A stretch of 64,000 nucleotides of DNA from an uncultured Victivallales bacterium (lineage in GTDB: Bacteria > Verrucomicrobiota > Lentisphaeria > Victivallales > UBA1829): contig CALXRL010000019.1 in NCBI GenBank assembly GCA_944390735.1, positions 53,279-117,278 of the forward strand, written 5' to 3'. The notes below the pieces were generated by a model, which was not told the DNA's origin, did not search any database, and saw only the letters and a list, made by a program, of their open reading frames with translations. The stretch's first letter is position 1, and each line of letters starts with the position of its first letter. Both the position numbers and the translations under genes were made by a program. Below, piece after piece: positions 52,749-64,000 of this stretch.

Positions 52749-53609
52749 ATGAACCGGAGACTGTTTCATCTGATCGGATATGCCGCGCCGGTATGTCTGC
52801 TGCCCTATCTTCTGACGCTGCCGGCGGGAGGCGGAATGCGGGAGCGTTTTCCGCTGCTGTTTTTTGCCGTGGCGGTGCTGGCCCTGGCGGGGTTTGTGGC
52901 GGGAATCCTCTGGCTGATGTTTTTCATCGAATACCGGGGGGTCTGGTTCGGAAAAGAGGACCGGGGACGGCCGAGACGGTTCGAGGAGTCGGATCTGCCG
53001 CAACTGCGGGAGACGGGACTGCGTCTTCAGAAGCGTCTGAAGACGGTTACTCTCTACTCCTGGCCCATGGTGCTTCGCCCGGTTCTTCTGCCGGACGGCC
53101 GACGGGTGTTCAATGTCCGTTACGACTTTGTCTCCTCGGTGTCGGGGCCGTTTCGACTGGAGGGCTCCTTTCCGGAAACGGAGCTCATCCGCGGGGAAAA
53201 ATACTGCTTCCACTTCCGGGCCTGTGCGGGAAGCGGAGAGGAGGAACTGCTGTTTCTGGAATTTGATCCGGCAAAGCGGAGTCGTTTGAGCGCGCCCGCT
53301 TCCAAATCGGTTTCCCCGCTGGATCTCCGGAACTCTCCGGCCGCGCTGGCCGCGGTGGATTCGCTTTTCGCCGGAAGCGGCGTGGAGCATCAGGTGTCGG
53401 CAATTGAGTTTCATGCGCGGCGGAAGCCGTTCCTGGAGGTTTCCATTTTCGTGGTTTCGCCATCGGGGACGACCTGGTCCATTCGGGGGGAATCCGTCAA
53501 GCTCGCGCCCGGAAGACGCGAGATTCTCCATTTCCGCTTGAATCCGGATCTTTCCTGTGCCGGACATCTGAAAAAAGAGGGGCTGCTCCGCCGGCTGCTC
53601 ACCTCCTGA
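52749..53609 (+). CDS. Membrane protein of unknown function
   Basis: 286-residue protein. Two hydrophobic segments at the N-terminus (LIGYAAPVCLLPYLLTL and FPLLFFAVAVLALAGFVAGILWLMFF) anchor a soluble C-terminal region of about 220 residues with mixed strands and many charged residues (GPFRLEGSFPETELIRGEKYCFHFRACAG; VEHQVSAIEFHARRKPFLEVSIFVVSPSG). I recognise no family. SD AAGGAGG lies 10-11 nt before ATG 52749. It has its own promoter and is divergent from the asparaginase-like gene, convergent with the GH2 gene. Confidence 0.72.
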   Translation: MNRRLFHLIGYAAPVCLLPYLLTLPAGGGMRERFPLLFFAVAVLALAGFVAGILWLMFFIEYRGVWFGKEDRGRPRRFEESDLPQLRETGLRLQKRLKTVTLYSWPMVLRPVLLPDGRRVFNVRYDFVSSVSGPFRLEGSFPETELIRGEKYCFHFRACAGSGEEELLFLEFDPAKRSRLSAPASKSVSPLDLRNSPAALAAVDSLFAGSGVEHQVSAIEFHARRKPFLEVSIFVVSPSGTTWSIRGESVKLAPGRREILHFRLNPDLSCAGHLKKEGLLRRLLTS

Positions 53610-53621
53610 ATCCGCATGGTT

Positions 53622-53659
53622 CCGCCCCGGTGTCCCGGCACTTTTTCCGGCCGGGGCGG
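53622..53659. terminator. GC-rich inverted repeat between convergent genes
   Basis: CCGCCCCGG (53622-53630) pairs with CCGGGGCGG (53651-53659). The loop contains CTTTTT but no T-run follows, so it is at best an atypical terminator. Confidence 0.4.
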
Positions 53660-53705
53660 TACTCCGAACAGGGGAATCCGAGGATTTCCCTCCGCAGGTT
53701 CCTGT

Positions 53706-56694
<2,989 letters not shown>

Positions 56695-56736
56695 ACCGGG
56701 ATGGGTTGGAACGGAAAAACGGAGAGACGCAATATC

Positions 56737-57153
56737 ATGAGAAATGTTCCTTGTTCGGCAATGGTCCTGACGGTGCTTGCCGGCTGTCTTTGTTTTTCGC
56801 TGTTCTGCGCGGATCCGCCGGGCGCCGCCCCGGGTCCGGTTTTTCTCCACCTGTTTTCGGGGGAGGGAAACGGGGCGGGAAATCAGCCGGAGCGGGACTT
56901 TCTTCCGGCGGATGCGCCGGAAGCGTTCTGCGACCTCTATTTTCTTCCTGCCAAATCGCAGATGCGTCAGTTCGCCCAGAAACGGTTTCAGCCGGAGACG
57001 GATTCCTGGACGGCCGCACTTTTTCTGGAGGTCTCCTGCCGGGCGGCCTCCGCCGCGGAACGGATCTGTTCGCCTGTGGAGATCCGCTTTGCTCTTCCTC
57101 CTTCCATTCTGACCGCGGTGATTCCGGCGCGAGCCGGGCCCGCGGATGCGTGA
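56737..57153 (+). CDS. Small secreted protein of unknown function
   Basis: 138-residue protein with a signal peptide (MVLTVLAGCLCFSLFCADPPGAA). The hydrophobic core includes AGC and LFC, so a lipobox-type site is possible but not typical. The mature region is acidic/Pro-rich, then FCDLYFLPAKSQMRQFAQKRFQ and EVSCRAASAAERICSPVEIRFALPPS. No known family. Supported by a good promoter and SD (GGAGAG 10 nt before ATG). It lies 193 nt upstream of the Ca2+ ATPase and could share transcription. Confidence 0.6.
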   Translation: MRNVPCSAMVLTVLAGCLCFSLFCADPPGAAPGPVFLHLFSGEGNGAGNQPERDFLPADAPEAFCDLYFLPAKSQMRQFAQKRFQPETDSWTAALFLEVSCRAASAAERICSPVEIRFALPPSILTAVIPARAGPADA

Positions 57154-57346
57154 ACGGTTTGTCTGCCGCGTTTTCCCGGAGAGAAACGGAAATCTCTTCC
57201 GTTCCGGAAAAGCGGATTGTCCAGGATCAAGATCAAGGGAAATAAAACAGGATCCGGCGGAAATATGGAACAGGAAAAGAAGATCAAAACGAGATTTTCT
57301 CTCCTGCCGCTTCCGGAAACGCCGGGTCCGGGGATGAAAGAGAACA

Positions 57347-60037
57347 ATGTCTGCACCATGCACTGAGAAATGCAAATACAACGGATTGAGCGACCGGGAG
57401 GTTCTGGAGAGTCGGAACCGCAGCGGCGCCAATGTACTGGAACCGCCTCCCGGAAAATCGGCCTGGATGCTGTTCCTCGAAAAATTCAAGGATCCCGTCA
57501 TCTGTATTCTGATGGCGGCGGCGCTGATTTCGATCTTTTCGGGAAGCGTCGTGGAGAGTCTGGGAATCCTGATCGCCGTATTTCTGGCGACGGGAATCGC
57601 GTTCCTCAATGAATACCGCGCGGGAAAGGAGTTCGACATTCTGAACCGGGTGGATGACACCACTGCGGTGAAGACGATCCGCAACGGGGAATTCGTTCTG
57701 GTGCCGAAAAACGAACTGGTGGTCGGCGACGTGATTTTTGTGGAGACCGGCGAGGAGATCCCCGCGGACGCCCGGGTGCTGGAATCGGTCAATCTGCATG
57801 TGGATCAGTCGAAATTCACCGGCGAGCCGGAGCCGGTTCCGAAGGTTCCGGAAGGGGATCCCGCGTTTTCGGAACTGGGGGAGGCCTCCTATGCGCACAA
57901 TCTTCTTCTGCGCGGGTCAACGGTTCTGGAGGGCAGCGCCTATGCGGAGATCACTTCGGTCGGGTCGGGCACGGAGATCGGACGGACGGCGATTGCGGCG
58001 GCGGAGATCACGGATGTCGTGACGCCGCTTCAGAAACAGTTGAACCGGCTGGGAAAAGTCATTGCCGTGGTCGGCAGTTCTCTTGCGGCGTTCCTGCTTG
58101 TGGTGCTGATTGTCCGCGCGCTGCTGACAGGCGAGCTGCCGCTTCAGCTTTCCGCCTACGCCTCGCTGACAACGCTGAATACGCTTCTGACCTTTTTCAT
58201 GATTGCGATCACATTGATCGTGGTGGCCGTGCCGGAGGGGTTGGCCATGAGCGTGACGCTGAGTCTTGCTTACAGCATGCGGCGCATGACGGCCAGTCAG
58301 TGTCTTGTGCGTCGGCTCCATGCCTGCGAAACGATCGGCGCGGCAACGGTGATCTGCACCGACAAGACCGGAACTCTAACCATGAATCAGATGCGTCTGA
58401 ATCATCTCTCCTTCCCCTCGGTTCCGGAATCCGGGCTTACCGGGGACACCACCGGAGCAAAGCTCATCCGCGAGGCGCTCTGCGTGAACTCCACCGCGAA
58501 TCTCAGCGGCAGGGGCGACGAGGTGGAAGTGATCGGAAATCCCACGGAAGGCGCGGCGCTGATCTGGCTGCACTCCGTCGGGTTCCCGTATACGGAGATC
58601 CGGAGCGCCTTCCAGCTGGAAAAGCAGTTTCCGTTTACAACGGAACGGAAAATGATGGCGACCGCGGGCGTTTCCGGAGTGCTTTCCCGTCGGATTCTGC
58701 ACGTGAAGGGTGCGCCGGAGTTCGTGCTGGCCCGCTGTACGCGGTATCTCTCCGCGGATGGCATCCGGCCGCTGGATGAGACGATCCGCGCAGCCATTGT
58801 CTCGGAATTTGCATCCGCGCAGGCGTCCGGATGCCGGACGCTGGCGTTCGCCTGCTGCGAACTGAATGCTCTGCCGGAGGAGTTCGCCGACGCCGCCGAT
58901 TCCCTGATCTATCTGGGATTCATCAGCATTGCCGATCCGGTGCGGCCGGAGGTTCCGCCCGCCGTTCAGGCGTGCCGCGAAGCGGGAATTGATGTCAAGA
59001 TCGTGACCGGGGATACGCCGGGAACCGCAGGGGAGATCGGCCGTCAGATCGGTCTCTGGAAAACCACCGGCGAGATCGGGGACCGGATGATCGAGGGCCG
59101 CGCCTTTGATGCGCTCTCGGAAGAGGAAACCCGGGAGAGGGTCCGGGACCTTCAGCTGATCGCCCGCGCAAGACCCAACGACAAGATGAAGCTGGTCAAG
59201 GCCTTGCAGGACAACGGCGAAGTCGTTGCGGTCACCGGCGACGGCACCAATGACGCGCCCGCCCTGAACTATGCCGACGTGGGCATCTCCATGGGCAAAA
59301 CCGGAACCGCCATCGCCCGCGAGGCCTCCGACATCATCCTCCTGGATGACTCCTTCAAAACCATTGTCAGCGCGGTTCTCTGGGGCCGTTCGCTCTATTT
59401 GAACATTCAGCGCTTCATTCTCTTCCAGCTGACGATCAATGTGGCGGCGGTGGGCATTGCTCTTCTCGGCCCCTTCCTCGGAGTCGAGCTTCCCCTGACG
59501 GTCATTCAGATGCTCTGGATCAATTTGATTATGGACACGCTCGCCGCCCTGGCTCTGGCAACGGAACCGCCGAATGCGGAAGTCATGCGGCATTCGCCGC
59601 GGGATCCGGAGGCGTTCATCGTTACGCCGTATATGGCCTGGAACATTTTTGGAACGGCGGCGTTCTTCATTCTCTGTTTCATCGGGTTTGTCACCTATTG
59701 CTCGTCACGGGGAATCTCGATGGAGAACAATGTGGAGATGCTGACGATTCTCTTCACAAGTTTTGTGCTTCTGCAATTCTGGAATCTGCTTAACGTGAAG
59801 TGCTTCGGATCGTACCGGTCGATTTTCTCTCGTCTGACGGAGAATCCGACCTACTGGCTCATTGCGCTGGGAATTCTGGTCGGTCAGGTGCTCATTGTCC
59901 AGTTCTGCGGAGGATTCTTCCGGACGGTGCCGCTGACGCTCGGTCAGTGGATCGGGATTGTCGCGGGAACGTCCGTGGTTCTCTGGGCGGGGGAACTCTA
60001 CCGTCTGATCCGTCGGCTGACGGGCGGAAAAAGCTGA
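57347..60037 (+). CDS. Calcium-translocating P-type ATPase (type IIB/PMCA-like)
   Basis: 896-residue cation pump. Phosphorylation loop ICTDKTGTLT (Asp339), actuator motif KFTGEPEP in place of the usual TGES, transport motif VAVPEGLAMSVTLSLAYSMRRM (PEGL indicates the IIB plasma-membrane Ca2+ ATPase type), VTGDGTNDAPALNYADVGISMG and a C-terminal helical bundle with LWINLIMDTLAALALATEPP. It is expected to export Ca2+ from the cytoplasm; other divalent cations are possible. SD AAAGAG lies close to ATG. It ends at a strong terminator. Confidence 0.93.
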   Translation: MSAPCTEKCKYNGLSDREVLESRNRSGANVLEPPPGKSAWMLFLEKFKDPVICILMAAALISIFSGSVVESLGILIAVFLATGIAFLNEYRAGKEFDILNRVDDTTAVKTIRNGEFVLVPKNELVVGDVIFVETGEEIPADARVLESVNLHVDQSKFTGEPEPVPKVPEGDPAFSELGEASYAHNLLLRGSTVLEGSAYAEITSVGSGTEIGRTAIAAAEITDVVTPLQKQLNRLGKVIAVVGSSLAAFLLVVLIVRALLTGELPLQLSAYASLTTLNTLLTFFMIAITLIVVAVPEGLAMSVTLSLAYSMRRMTASQCLVRRLHACETIGAATVICTDKTGTLTMNQMRLNHLSFPSVPESGLTGDTTGAKLIREALCVNSTANLSGRGDEVEVIGNPTEGAALIWLHSVGFPYTEIRSAFQLEKQFPFTTERKMMATAGVSGVLSRRILHVKGAPEFVLARCTRYLSADGIRPLDETIRAAIVSEFASAQASGCRTLAFACCELNALPEEFADAADSLIYLGFISIADPVRPEVPPAVQACREAGIDVKIVTGDTPGTAGEIGRQIGLWKTTGEIGDRMIEGRAFDALSEEETRERVRDLQLIARARPNDKMKLVKALQDNGEVVAVTGDGTNDAPALNYADVGISMGKTGTAIAREASDIILLDDSFKTIVSAVLWGRSLYLNIQRFILFQLTINVAAVGIALLGPFLGVELPLTVIQMLWINLIMDTLAALALATEPPNAEVMRHSPRDPEAFIVTPYMAWNIFGTAAFFILCFIGFVTYCSSRGISMENNVEMLTILFTSFVLLQFWNLLNVKCFGSYRSIFSRLTENPTYWLIALGILVGQVLIVQFCGGFFRTVPLTLGQWIGIVAGTSVVLWAGELYRLIRRLTGGKS

Positions 60038-60067
60038 TTTGTCCGCTTCCGGGGGGAGGGGAAAATG

Positions 60068-60116
60068 GACGGCGGTTGCCTACGCGTTTCGCGGCGGCCC
60101 GCCGTCTTTCTTTTTT
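60068..60116 (+). terminator. Terminator of the Ca2+ ATPase gene
   Basis: GACGGCGG (60068-60075) pairs with CCGCCGTC (60099-60106), then TTTCTTTTTT. The loop contains further GC-rich pairing. Confidence 0.8.
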
Positions 60117-60170
60117 CCCGGACGGAATGGGGGCGATGGGAGTTCCGGATGCGGAAAATCGGCCGGATTC

Positions 60171-61271
60171 TCAGTCGGGAACGGTCCGGAGGGAACGGAT
60201 GGAGCCCTCTTCGGTCAGGGTCATCGGGATGAAAACGCGGGTGGGCAGTTTTCGTCCGGCCTGCGCCTGATCGAGCAGAAGCATGATCTGTTCGCCCATC
60301 TGCCGGTGATCGAAGTCAAAGGTGTCGATCGGGATCTGGAGTTCGGCGGAATTGCGGCGGATGAAGCTTAACAGTCCGATATCTTCCGGGACGCGCAGTC
60401 CGACCGCGGCAAGGTAAAGACCGATTTCCAGCGCCATGGAGCGGTTTCCGACTACCAGAACCGGATACTCCTTTTCCTTTTCGCCGTTGATCCATGCCGC
60501 GGCAATGGCTTCCACCTCCTTCCGGCAGGGGTTGTCGACGGCCCAGTGAAGAAGGGGGATTTCCAGACCGCAGCGCGGGGTGCGGAAGGCGTCCCGGAGT
60601 CCGGAGAAGCGTTCCAGAAAGTGTCGCTCCGCCAGACGGCGTTCCCGGGGGGCGCTCGTGACAAAACGGATGGTTTCAATTCCTCTGTTTTTCAAATGAA
60701 GTCCGGCGGCAAATCCCGCTGCGTAATTGTCCGGGGTCACCGCCGGGATCTCCCCGCACCCCGACATGCCGTAGTGTATGACGGGAACCCGTGCCGGCGG
60801 CAGCGGATACGGTGGCGTGGTGCAGACGATGCCCGCGGCATCCGGATCCCCTGCCGCCGATTCATACTGCTCCGGCGAGAGCAGTTGTACCCTGAGATTC
60901 CATGCCCGCTTTTCCGCCTCCTGCCGGATGGTGCAGAGAATGGAGGCGTGGTAGGAGCCGGAACTCTGGAGAGTCGGGAAAAAGAAGTAGAGCGTTTTTC
61001 CGCGCGGCCGGGAACGCGCGCGGCATCCGCGGAGGAGTTTTTCCGGGAGCTTCCCGGCCGCATAGATTCCCGCTCCGCGCCGGACCTCCAGAATTCCCTC
61101 CTCGATCAGTTCCCGGACCGCCTTCTGCACCGTGACCGGCGAGACTCCCAGTTCAGCGCTGAGACGGCGGATGGACGGTACTCTCGCTCCCGGGATGAAC
61201 TCGCCGCCCCCGATGGCGGCCAGAAGTCTCTCCCGGACCTGTTCGGCAAGATGGATTCGTTTCAGTTTCAT
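60171..61271 (-). CDS. GntR-type regulator with LacI-like sugar-binding domain
   Basis: 366-residue regulator. A GntR winged helix-turn-helix at residues 1-70 (LAEQVRERLLAAIGGGEFIPGARVPSIRRLSAELGVSPVTVQKAVRELIEEGIL) is followed by a periplasmic-binding-protein-like effector domain (TLYFFFPTLQSSGSYHASILCTIRQEAEKRAW, VPEDIGLLSF, the latter typical of LacI-type domains). Start ATG 61271; the frame opens at 61400 inside the upstream AraC gene. It follows that AraC gene by 16 nt and is co-transcribed. Confidence 0.9.
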   Translation of the reverse strand: MKLKRIHLAEQVRERLLAAIGGGEFIPGARVPSIRRLSAELGVSPVTVQKAVRELIEEGILEVRRGAGIYAAGKLPEKLLRGCRARSRPRGKTLYFFFPTLQSSGSYHASILCTIRQEAEKRAWNLRVQLLSPEQYESAAGDPDAAGIVCTTPPYPLPPARVPVIHYGMSGCGEIPAVTPDNYAAGFAAGLHLKNRGIETIRFVTSAPRERRLAERHFLERFSGLRDAFRTPRCGLEIPLLHWAVDNPCRKEVEAIAAAWINGEKEKEYPVLVVGNRSMALEIGLYLAAVGLRVPEDIGLLSFIRRNSAELQIPIDTFDFDHRQMGEQIMLLLDQAQAGRKLPTRVFIPMTLTEEGSIRSLRTVPD

Positions 61272-61287
61272 GATCTTCTTCTCTCCG

Positions 61288-62106
61288 TCAATGTCCGAAG
61301 GGGTTCGCGCGGAAGATTCCGGGGGAGACGCCGATCCGTTTCCGGAAATACCGGCAGAAATACTGCGGAGAGGAGAACCCCGCCTGTTTTGCCGCCTCAT
61401 CGACCGAAAGTCCGTTGAGAAGAAAACTCTGTGCGTGGCCGAGACGGACCGTATTGAAAAAAAGCATCGGCGTCGTTCCGGTTTCGCGTTTGAAAACGGT
61501 GGCGAAACGGCTTTCCGACAATCCCGCCGCGTCGGCGAAGTCCGCGATGCCGAGCGGTTCGGCGAAATGTTCTTCCATGAACTCCAGCGCGCGGACGATT
61601 CCGGGCAGGATCTCGCGTCGCTCCTCCGGCGTTTCCCGCAGGGTCTCCAGAGCGGTCATGGCGAATTCGAGTCCCAGCACCCCCCGCCAGGATCTTCCCA
61701 GCGGAGCCGTATCCGGAGCCTTCTCCAGAAATTTTTCCGCGATGCGCCGGAACTCCTCCCTGTCCCCGTGTCCGGTCCGGAAGATTCCGCGCCGGAGATT
61801 GAAGCGCCGGGCGGGTTCCGGCAGAAGATCGTGCGGAAAACGGCGGAAAAAAATCTGCATGGCCCGCGAACGGGGCGAGTCGCTGCCCGCATCGTGCAGA
61901 AGTTCCGGCGAAAGTAAAAGCCAATCGCCCGGCGGCAGAAGAATTTCGTCGTTTTCCATCCGGAAGCGGAAGGTGCCTTCCAGCGACGCCGTCAGCTGCC
62001 ATGCGGAATGGCGGTGCATTTTTGTACAGTAACTCGCGGTGTAGGTTATGCTTTCATACCACATCCACGGTTCCGGCATTCGTAAATAAATCTCGGTGCA
62101 GGTCAT
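61288..62106 (-). CDS. AraC family transcriptional regulator, predicted leaderless
   Basis: 272-residue regulator. N-terminal cupin part (HRHSAWQLTASLEGTFRF, ILLPPGDWLLLSPELLH), C-terminal HTH pair (LGIADFADAAGLSESRFATVFKRETG and VDEAAKQAGFSSPQYFCRYFRKRIGVSPG). ATG 62106 has no SD, and a promoter at 62113-62140 would start transcription at or next to this ATG. A TTG codon at 62124 lies inside the promoter and is unlikely. It is divergent from the dehydroquinase-SDR pair, which it probably controls. Confidence 0.88.
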   Translation of the reverse strand: MTCTEIYLRMPEPWMWYESITYTASYCTKMHRHSAWQLTASLEGTFRFRMENDEILLPPGDWLLLSPELLHDAGSDSPRSRAMQIFFRRFPHDLLPEPARRFNLRRGIFRTGHGDREEFRRIAEKFLEKAPDTAPLGRSWRGVLGLEFAMTALETLRETPEERREILPGIVRALEFMEEHFAEPLGIADFADAAGLSESRFATVFKRETGTTPMLFFNTVRLGHAQSFLLNGLSVDEAAKQAGFSSPQYFCRYFRKRIGVSPGIFRANPFGH

Positions 62107-62112
62107 GGGAAA

Positions 62113-62140
62113 ACTATACTGCAACGGACTCTTTTTTCAA
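62113..62140 (-). promoter_or_regulatory. Promoter of the AraC-GntR pair
   Basis: Minus-strand -35 TTGAAA (62140-62135), 16-nt spacer, -10 TATAGT (62118-62113). The start expected 6-7 nt downstream coincides with ATG 62106. Confidence 0.6.
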
Positions 62141-62184
62141 CCCCGGACAGAAGAAAAGTACAATAAAACGGCGGTTTTCTGCCA

Positions 62185-62213
62185 TTGCGCCCCGGAAAAG
62201 ACTCCTTTATATT
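62185..62213 (+). promoter_or_regulatory. Promoter of the aroD-SDR operon
   Basis: -35 TTGCGC (62185-62190), 17-nt spacer, -10 TATATT (62208-62213), start near 62220, 28 nt before ATG 62248. About 45 bp separate it from the divergent promoter, room for AraC or GntR operators. Confidence 0.6.
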
Positions 62214-62247
62214 ATTTCAGCAACCCCAAATGCGAGGAGACCTGACA

Positions 62248-63033
62248 ATGAAACGTACCTTTTTCCAGAGAAAGCAGGGCGCCATGGTGACAGCCCTGAT
62301 GAGCGGAATGACCCCGGAAAGTCTGATCGCCCAGTCCCGCGGCGCGGAATTCGACGGAGCGGATGCCATCGGCATCGAACTGCGCGACCTGAAACCGGAA
62401 TACCGGACCAGGGAGGTCTTTGAACGGATCATCCAGTCGGTGAATCTTCCGTTCATGTTCATCTTCTACCGGAATGACCGCTGGAACGTGCACAAGGAGG
62501 ATGAACCGCGTCAGGAGCTGCTTCTGGCCGCGGCGGACGCGGGCGCGGGGATGATTGATGTCATGGGGGATCTTTACGATCCGTCGCCGGACGAGATCAC
62601 GCATAATCCCGCCGCCATCGAAAAGCAGATGCGCCTGATCAACCGGATTCATGCGACCGGATCGCAGGTGATTATGTCGTCGCATCCGCAGCGGGTGATG
62701 TCGGCGGACGCGGTGCTGGCGCAGCTGCGCTCCTTTGAAGAGCGCGGGCCGGATGTGGTCAAGATCGTCACCGTGGCGAACACCGAGGAGGAATTCGCGG
62801 AATCGGTTCGGACCACCATGCTTCTGCGCCGCGAGCTCAAGACCCCCTTTGTTCATCTCTGCAATGGCAAATTCGGACGGATTCAGCGCTTCCTGGGAAT
62901 GAGTCTGGGCGTTTCGATCACCTTTGCCGCCTATCGCTACGAGGAGTTCTCCCTGATGACTCAGCCCACGGTCCGGTCCATGCGAACGGTTCTCGACAAT
63001 TTCCACTGGAACATTTCCGAGATCGACGAGTGA
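62248..63033 (+). CDS. aroD: Type I 3-dehydroquinate dehydratase family protein
   Basis: 261-residue TIM barrel of the type I dehydroquinase family, which dehydrates 3-dehydroquinate to 3-dehydroshikimate through a Schiff base. IGIELRDLKPEYR, the catalytic His in VIMSSHPQRVMS and the Schiff-base Lys in DVVKIVTVANTEEE are present. It is set in an operon with an SDR and opposite AraC/GntR regulators rather than with other aro genes, so a catabolic role (quinate or a related polyol acid) is plausible; a biosynthetic role cannot be excluded. SD GAGGAG lies 8 nt before ATG 62248; the frame opens at 62185 inside the promoter. Confidence 0.82.
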   Translation: MKRTFFQRKQGAMVTALMSGMTPESLIAQSRGAEFDGADAIGIELRDLKPEYRTREVFERIIQSVNLPFMFIFYRNDRWNVHKEDEPRQELLLAAADAGAGMIDVMGDLYDPSPDEITHNPAAIEKQMRLINRIHATGSQVIMSSHPQRVMSADAVLAQLRSFEERGPDVVKIVTVANTEEEFAESVRTTMLLRRELKTPFVHLCNGKFGRIQRFLGMSLGVSITFAAYRYEEFSLMTQPTVRSMRTVLDNFHWNISEIDE

Positions 63034-63056
63034 TCGAAAAAAAAGGAGAATGCGAT

Positions 63057-63788
63057 ATGAAATTTGAAAAACGCACAGCACTTGTCACCGGCGGCGCCGG
63101 CGAAATCGGAAAGGCTCTCTGCCGGAAACTCTGCGGAGAGGGGGTCGCGGTGGCTTTGACGGATCTCTCGCTGGAGCGGGCGGAGGAGGCCGCCACCCTT
63201 ATCCGTCAGGAGGGCGGGCGGATAAGGGCATACGAGATGAATGTCGAATCCACCGAAAGCGTGCGGTCCGCCGCGGAAAAAATTCTTGCCGATTTCGGCC
63301 GGATCGACATTCTGGTCAACAACGCCGGCGTCTGGCGTCCGAGCCGTTTCGAGGAGACCAGCGAGGAAAAATGGACGAAAACGCTGAATCTGAATCTCAC
63401 CGGAACCTTCCGCGTCACGCAGGCGTTCCTAAAACCGATGCTGGAGAACGGCTACGGCCGCATCATCAATCTCGGTTCCATCGCAGGCGAGGTGGGGCTT
63501 CCCGGCTACTGCGATTACGCGGCGGCCAAGGGCGGAGTCATTCTGATGACAAAAACTCTGGCAATGGAGCTGGCAAAAAAGAACATCACGGTCAACTGCG
63601 TTTCTCCGGGAATGGTGGGACCTGTCCGCAGGGAAACCAAAGGAACGTGGATCGGGAGAACCGGAAGCGGGGAGGAGATCGCGAATCTCATCGTGTTTCT
63701 GGCGTCCGACGACTCCTCCTTCATCACCGGAGTGGATTACACGGTCGACGGCGGACGCATTCTCGGTCCGCGCTTCTGCGAGTATTGA
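63057..63788 (+). CDS. Short-chain dehydrogenase/reductase (SDR)
   Basis: 243-residue classical SDR. Cofactor motif TGGAGEIG, NNAG, catalytic Ser in NLGSIAGEVG, Tyr and Lys in YCDYAAAKGG, and the C-terminal SPGMVGPVRRET. NAD(P)-dependent oxidation or reduction of a sugar- or quinate-like alcohol is likely. SD AAGGAG lies 8 nt before ATG 63057 (frame opens at 63030). It follows the dehydroquinase by 23 nt and ends at a strong terminator. Confidence 0.92.
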   Translation: MKFEKRTALVTGGAGEIGKALCRKLCGEGVAVALTDLSLERAEEAATLIRQEGGRIRAYEMNVESTESVRSAAEKILADFGRIDILVNNAGVWRPSRFEETSEEKWTKTLNLNLTGTFRVTQAFLKPMLENGYGRIINLGSIAGEVGLPGYCDYAAAKGGVILMTKTLAMELAKKNITVNCVSPGMVGPVRRETKGTWIGRTGSGEEIANLIVFLASDDSSFITGVDYTVDGGRILGPRFCEY

Positions 63789-63802
63789 CCGGACTCGTCT
63801 CT

Positions 63803-63838
63803 CCGCATCCCTCTTCCCCCGGGATGCGGATTTTTTTT
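63803..63838 (+). terminator. Terminator of the aroD-SDR operon
   Basis: CCGCATCCC (63803-63811) / GGGATGCGG (63821-63829) with loop of 9, then A and TTTTTTTT. Confidence 0.9.
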
Positions 63839-63916
63839 CGAGAAGGGGAAAACGCTTCTCTTCCTCCCGCGGAACGGCCGCCGGACGGCAAATTGTCAGT
63901 TTGTGCAAATCCGTTG

Positions 63917-63944
63917 TTGAATAAGCGCAAGTTCGTGATACATT
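63917..63944 (+). promoter_or_regulatory. Possible promoter of the partial gene at the right edge
   Basis: -35 TTGAAT (63917-63922), 16-nt spacer, -10 TACATT (63939-63944), followed by ATC. The GTGnTACATTATC context resembles the AraC-gene promoter at 16221-16248. Confidence 0.45.
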
Positions 63945-63978
63945 ATCGAAACGGAATGCTATGGAAGGACTATTCGCC

Positions 63979-64000
63979 ATGAAGATACGGAATCCGATTC
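63979..64000 (+). CDS. Start of an unidentified gene (truncated by the window)
   Basis: ATG 63979 with AAGGA about 10 nt upstream begins MKIRNPI and runs off the window. Too short to identify; its position behind a promoter and terminator suggests a new transcription unit. Confidence 0.4.

Overview
This 64 kb window is a chromosomal segment of a Gram-negative heterotroph of about 55-60 % GC. Two RND pumps, lipid A-type sugar genes (ArnB/ArnT-like) and lipoprotein signals indicate an outer membrane. The mix of glycoside hydrolases, AraC regulators each beside a sugar-catabolic gene, PPDK, an archaeal-type PurO and a Cys-less PurF-like protein points to a PVC-group gut organism, most likely Lentisphaerota (Victivallis-like). 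This assignment is inference from gene content; there is no rRNA in the window. No tRNA, rRNA, insertion sequence, phage or CRISPR array was found. Most genes have strong Shine-Dalgarno sites (AGGAG/GGAGG), and many intergenic gaps carry recognisable -35/-10 pairs and hairpin terminators. || Layout. 1-4.4 kb (minus): FHA-MoxR ATPase, DUF58 protein and transglutaminase (TgpA-like), overlapping by 1-4 nt. 4.5-10 kb (minus): DUF1015 protein, RND adaptor and RND pump. 10.2-12.9 kb (plus): PurO IMP cyclohydrolase and UvrD/PcrA helicase. 13-17.2 kb: a GH106-like hydrolase divergent from an AraC regulator. 17.2-20.7 kb: a lipoprotein and a PPDK with a histone-like basic tail. 20.9-26.6 kb (minus): ArnT-like and ArnB-like, then RNase G and Fmt. 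26.8-30.3 kb: MgtC; then HisS-AroF and an HU protein. 30.7-36.2 kb (minus): MarR-adaptor-RND pump and an unknown ParB-like protein. 36.4-39.5 kb (plus): UvrB and a parvulin. 39.5-44.5 kb (minus): a Pro-rich repeat protein, glycogen phosphorylase coupled to a deoxyribosyltransferase-like protein, and an esterase. 44.5-44.8 kb: an unusual hairpin/tandem-repeat element. 44.8-49.7 kb: a sugar-catabolic divergon (HAD phosphatase and AraC against FucI-like isomerase, TIM-barrel isomerase and Gfo/Idh dehydrogenase). 49.8-53.6 kb: Cys-less PurF-like, degenerate asparaginase-like lipoprotein, unknown membrane protein. 53.7-60 kb: GH2 beta-galactosidase, small secreted protein, P-type Ca2+ ATPase. 60.2-64 kb: AraC and GntR regulators divergent from a dehydroquinase and an SDR, then the start of another gene. 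|| How it fits together. Several modules pair an AraC-type regulator with a divergent catabolic operon (16 kb, 46 kb, 62 kb), which suits a plant- or mucus-glycan scavenger. Glycogen phosphorylase and PPDK serve central carbon storage and PEP/pyruvate exchange. The purine genes are unusual: a stand-alone PurO, and a PurF homologue lacking the N-terminal cysteine nucleophile. The most unexplained sequence is the hairpin element at about 44.52-44.74 kb.
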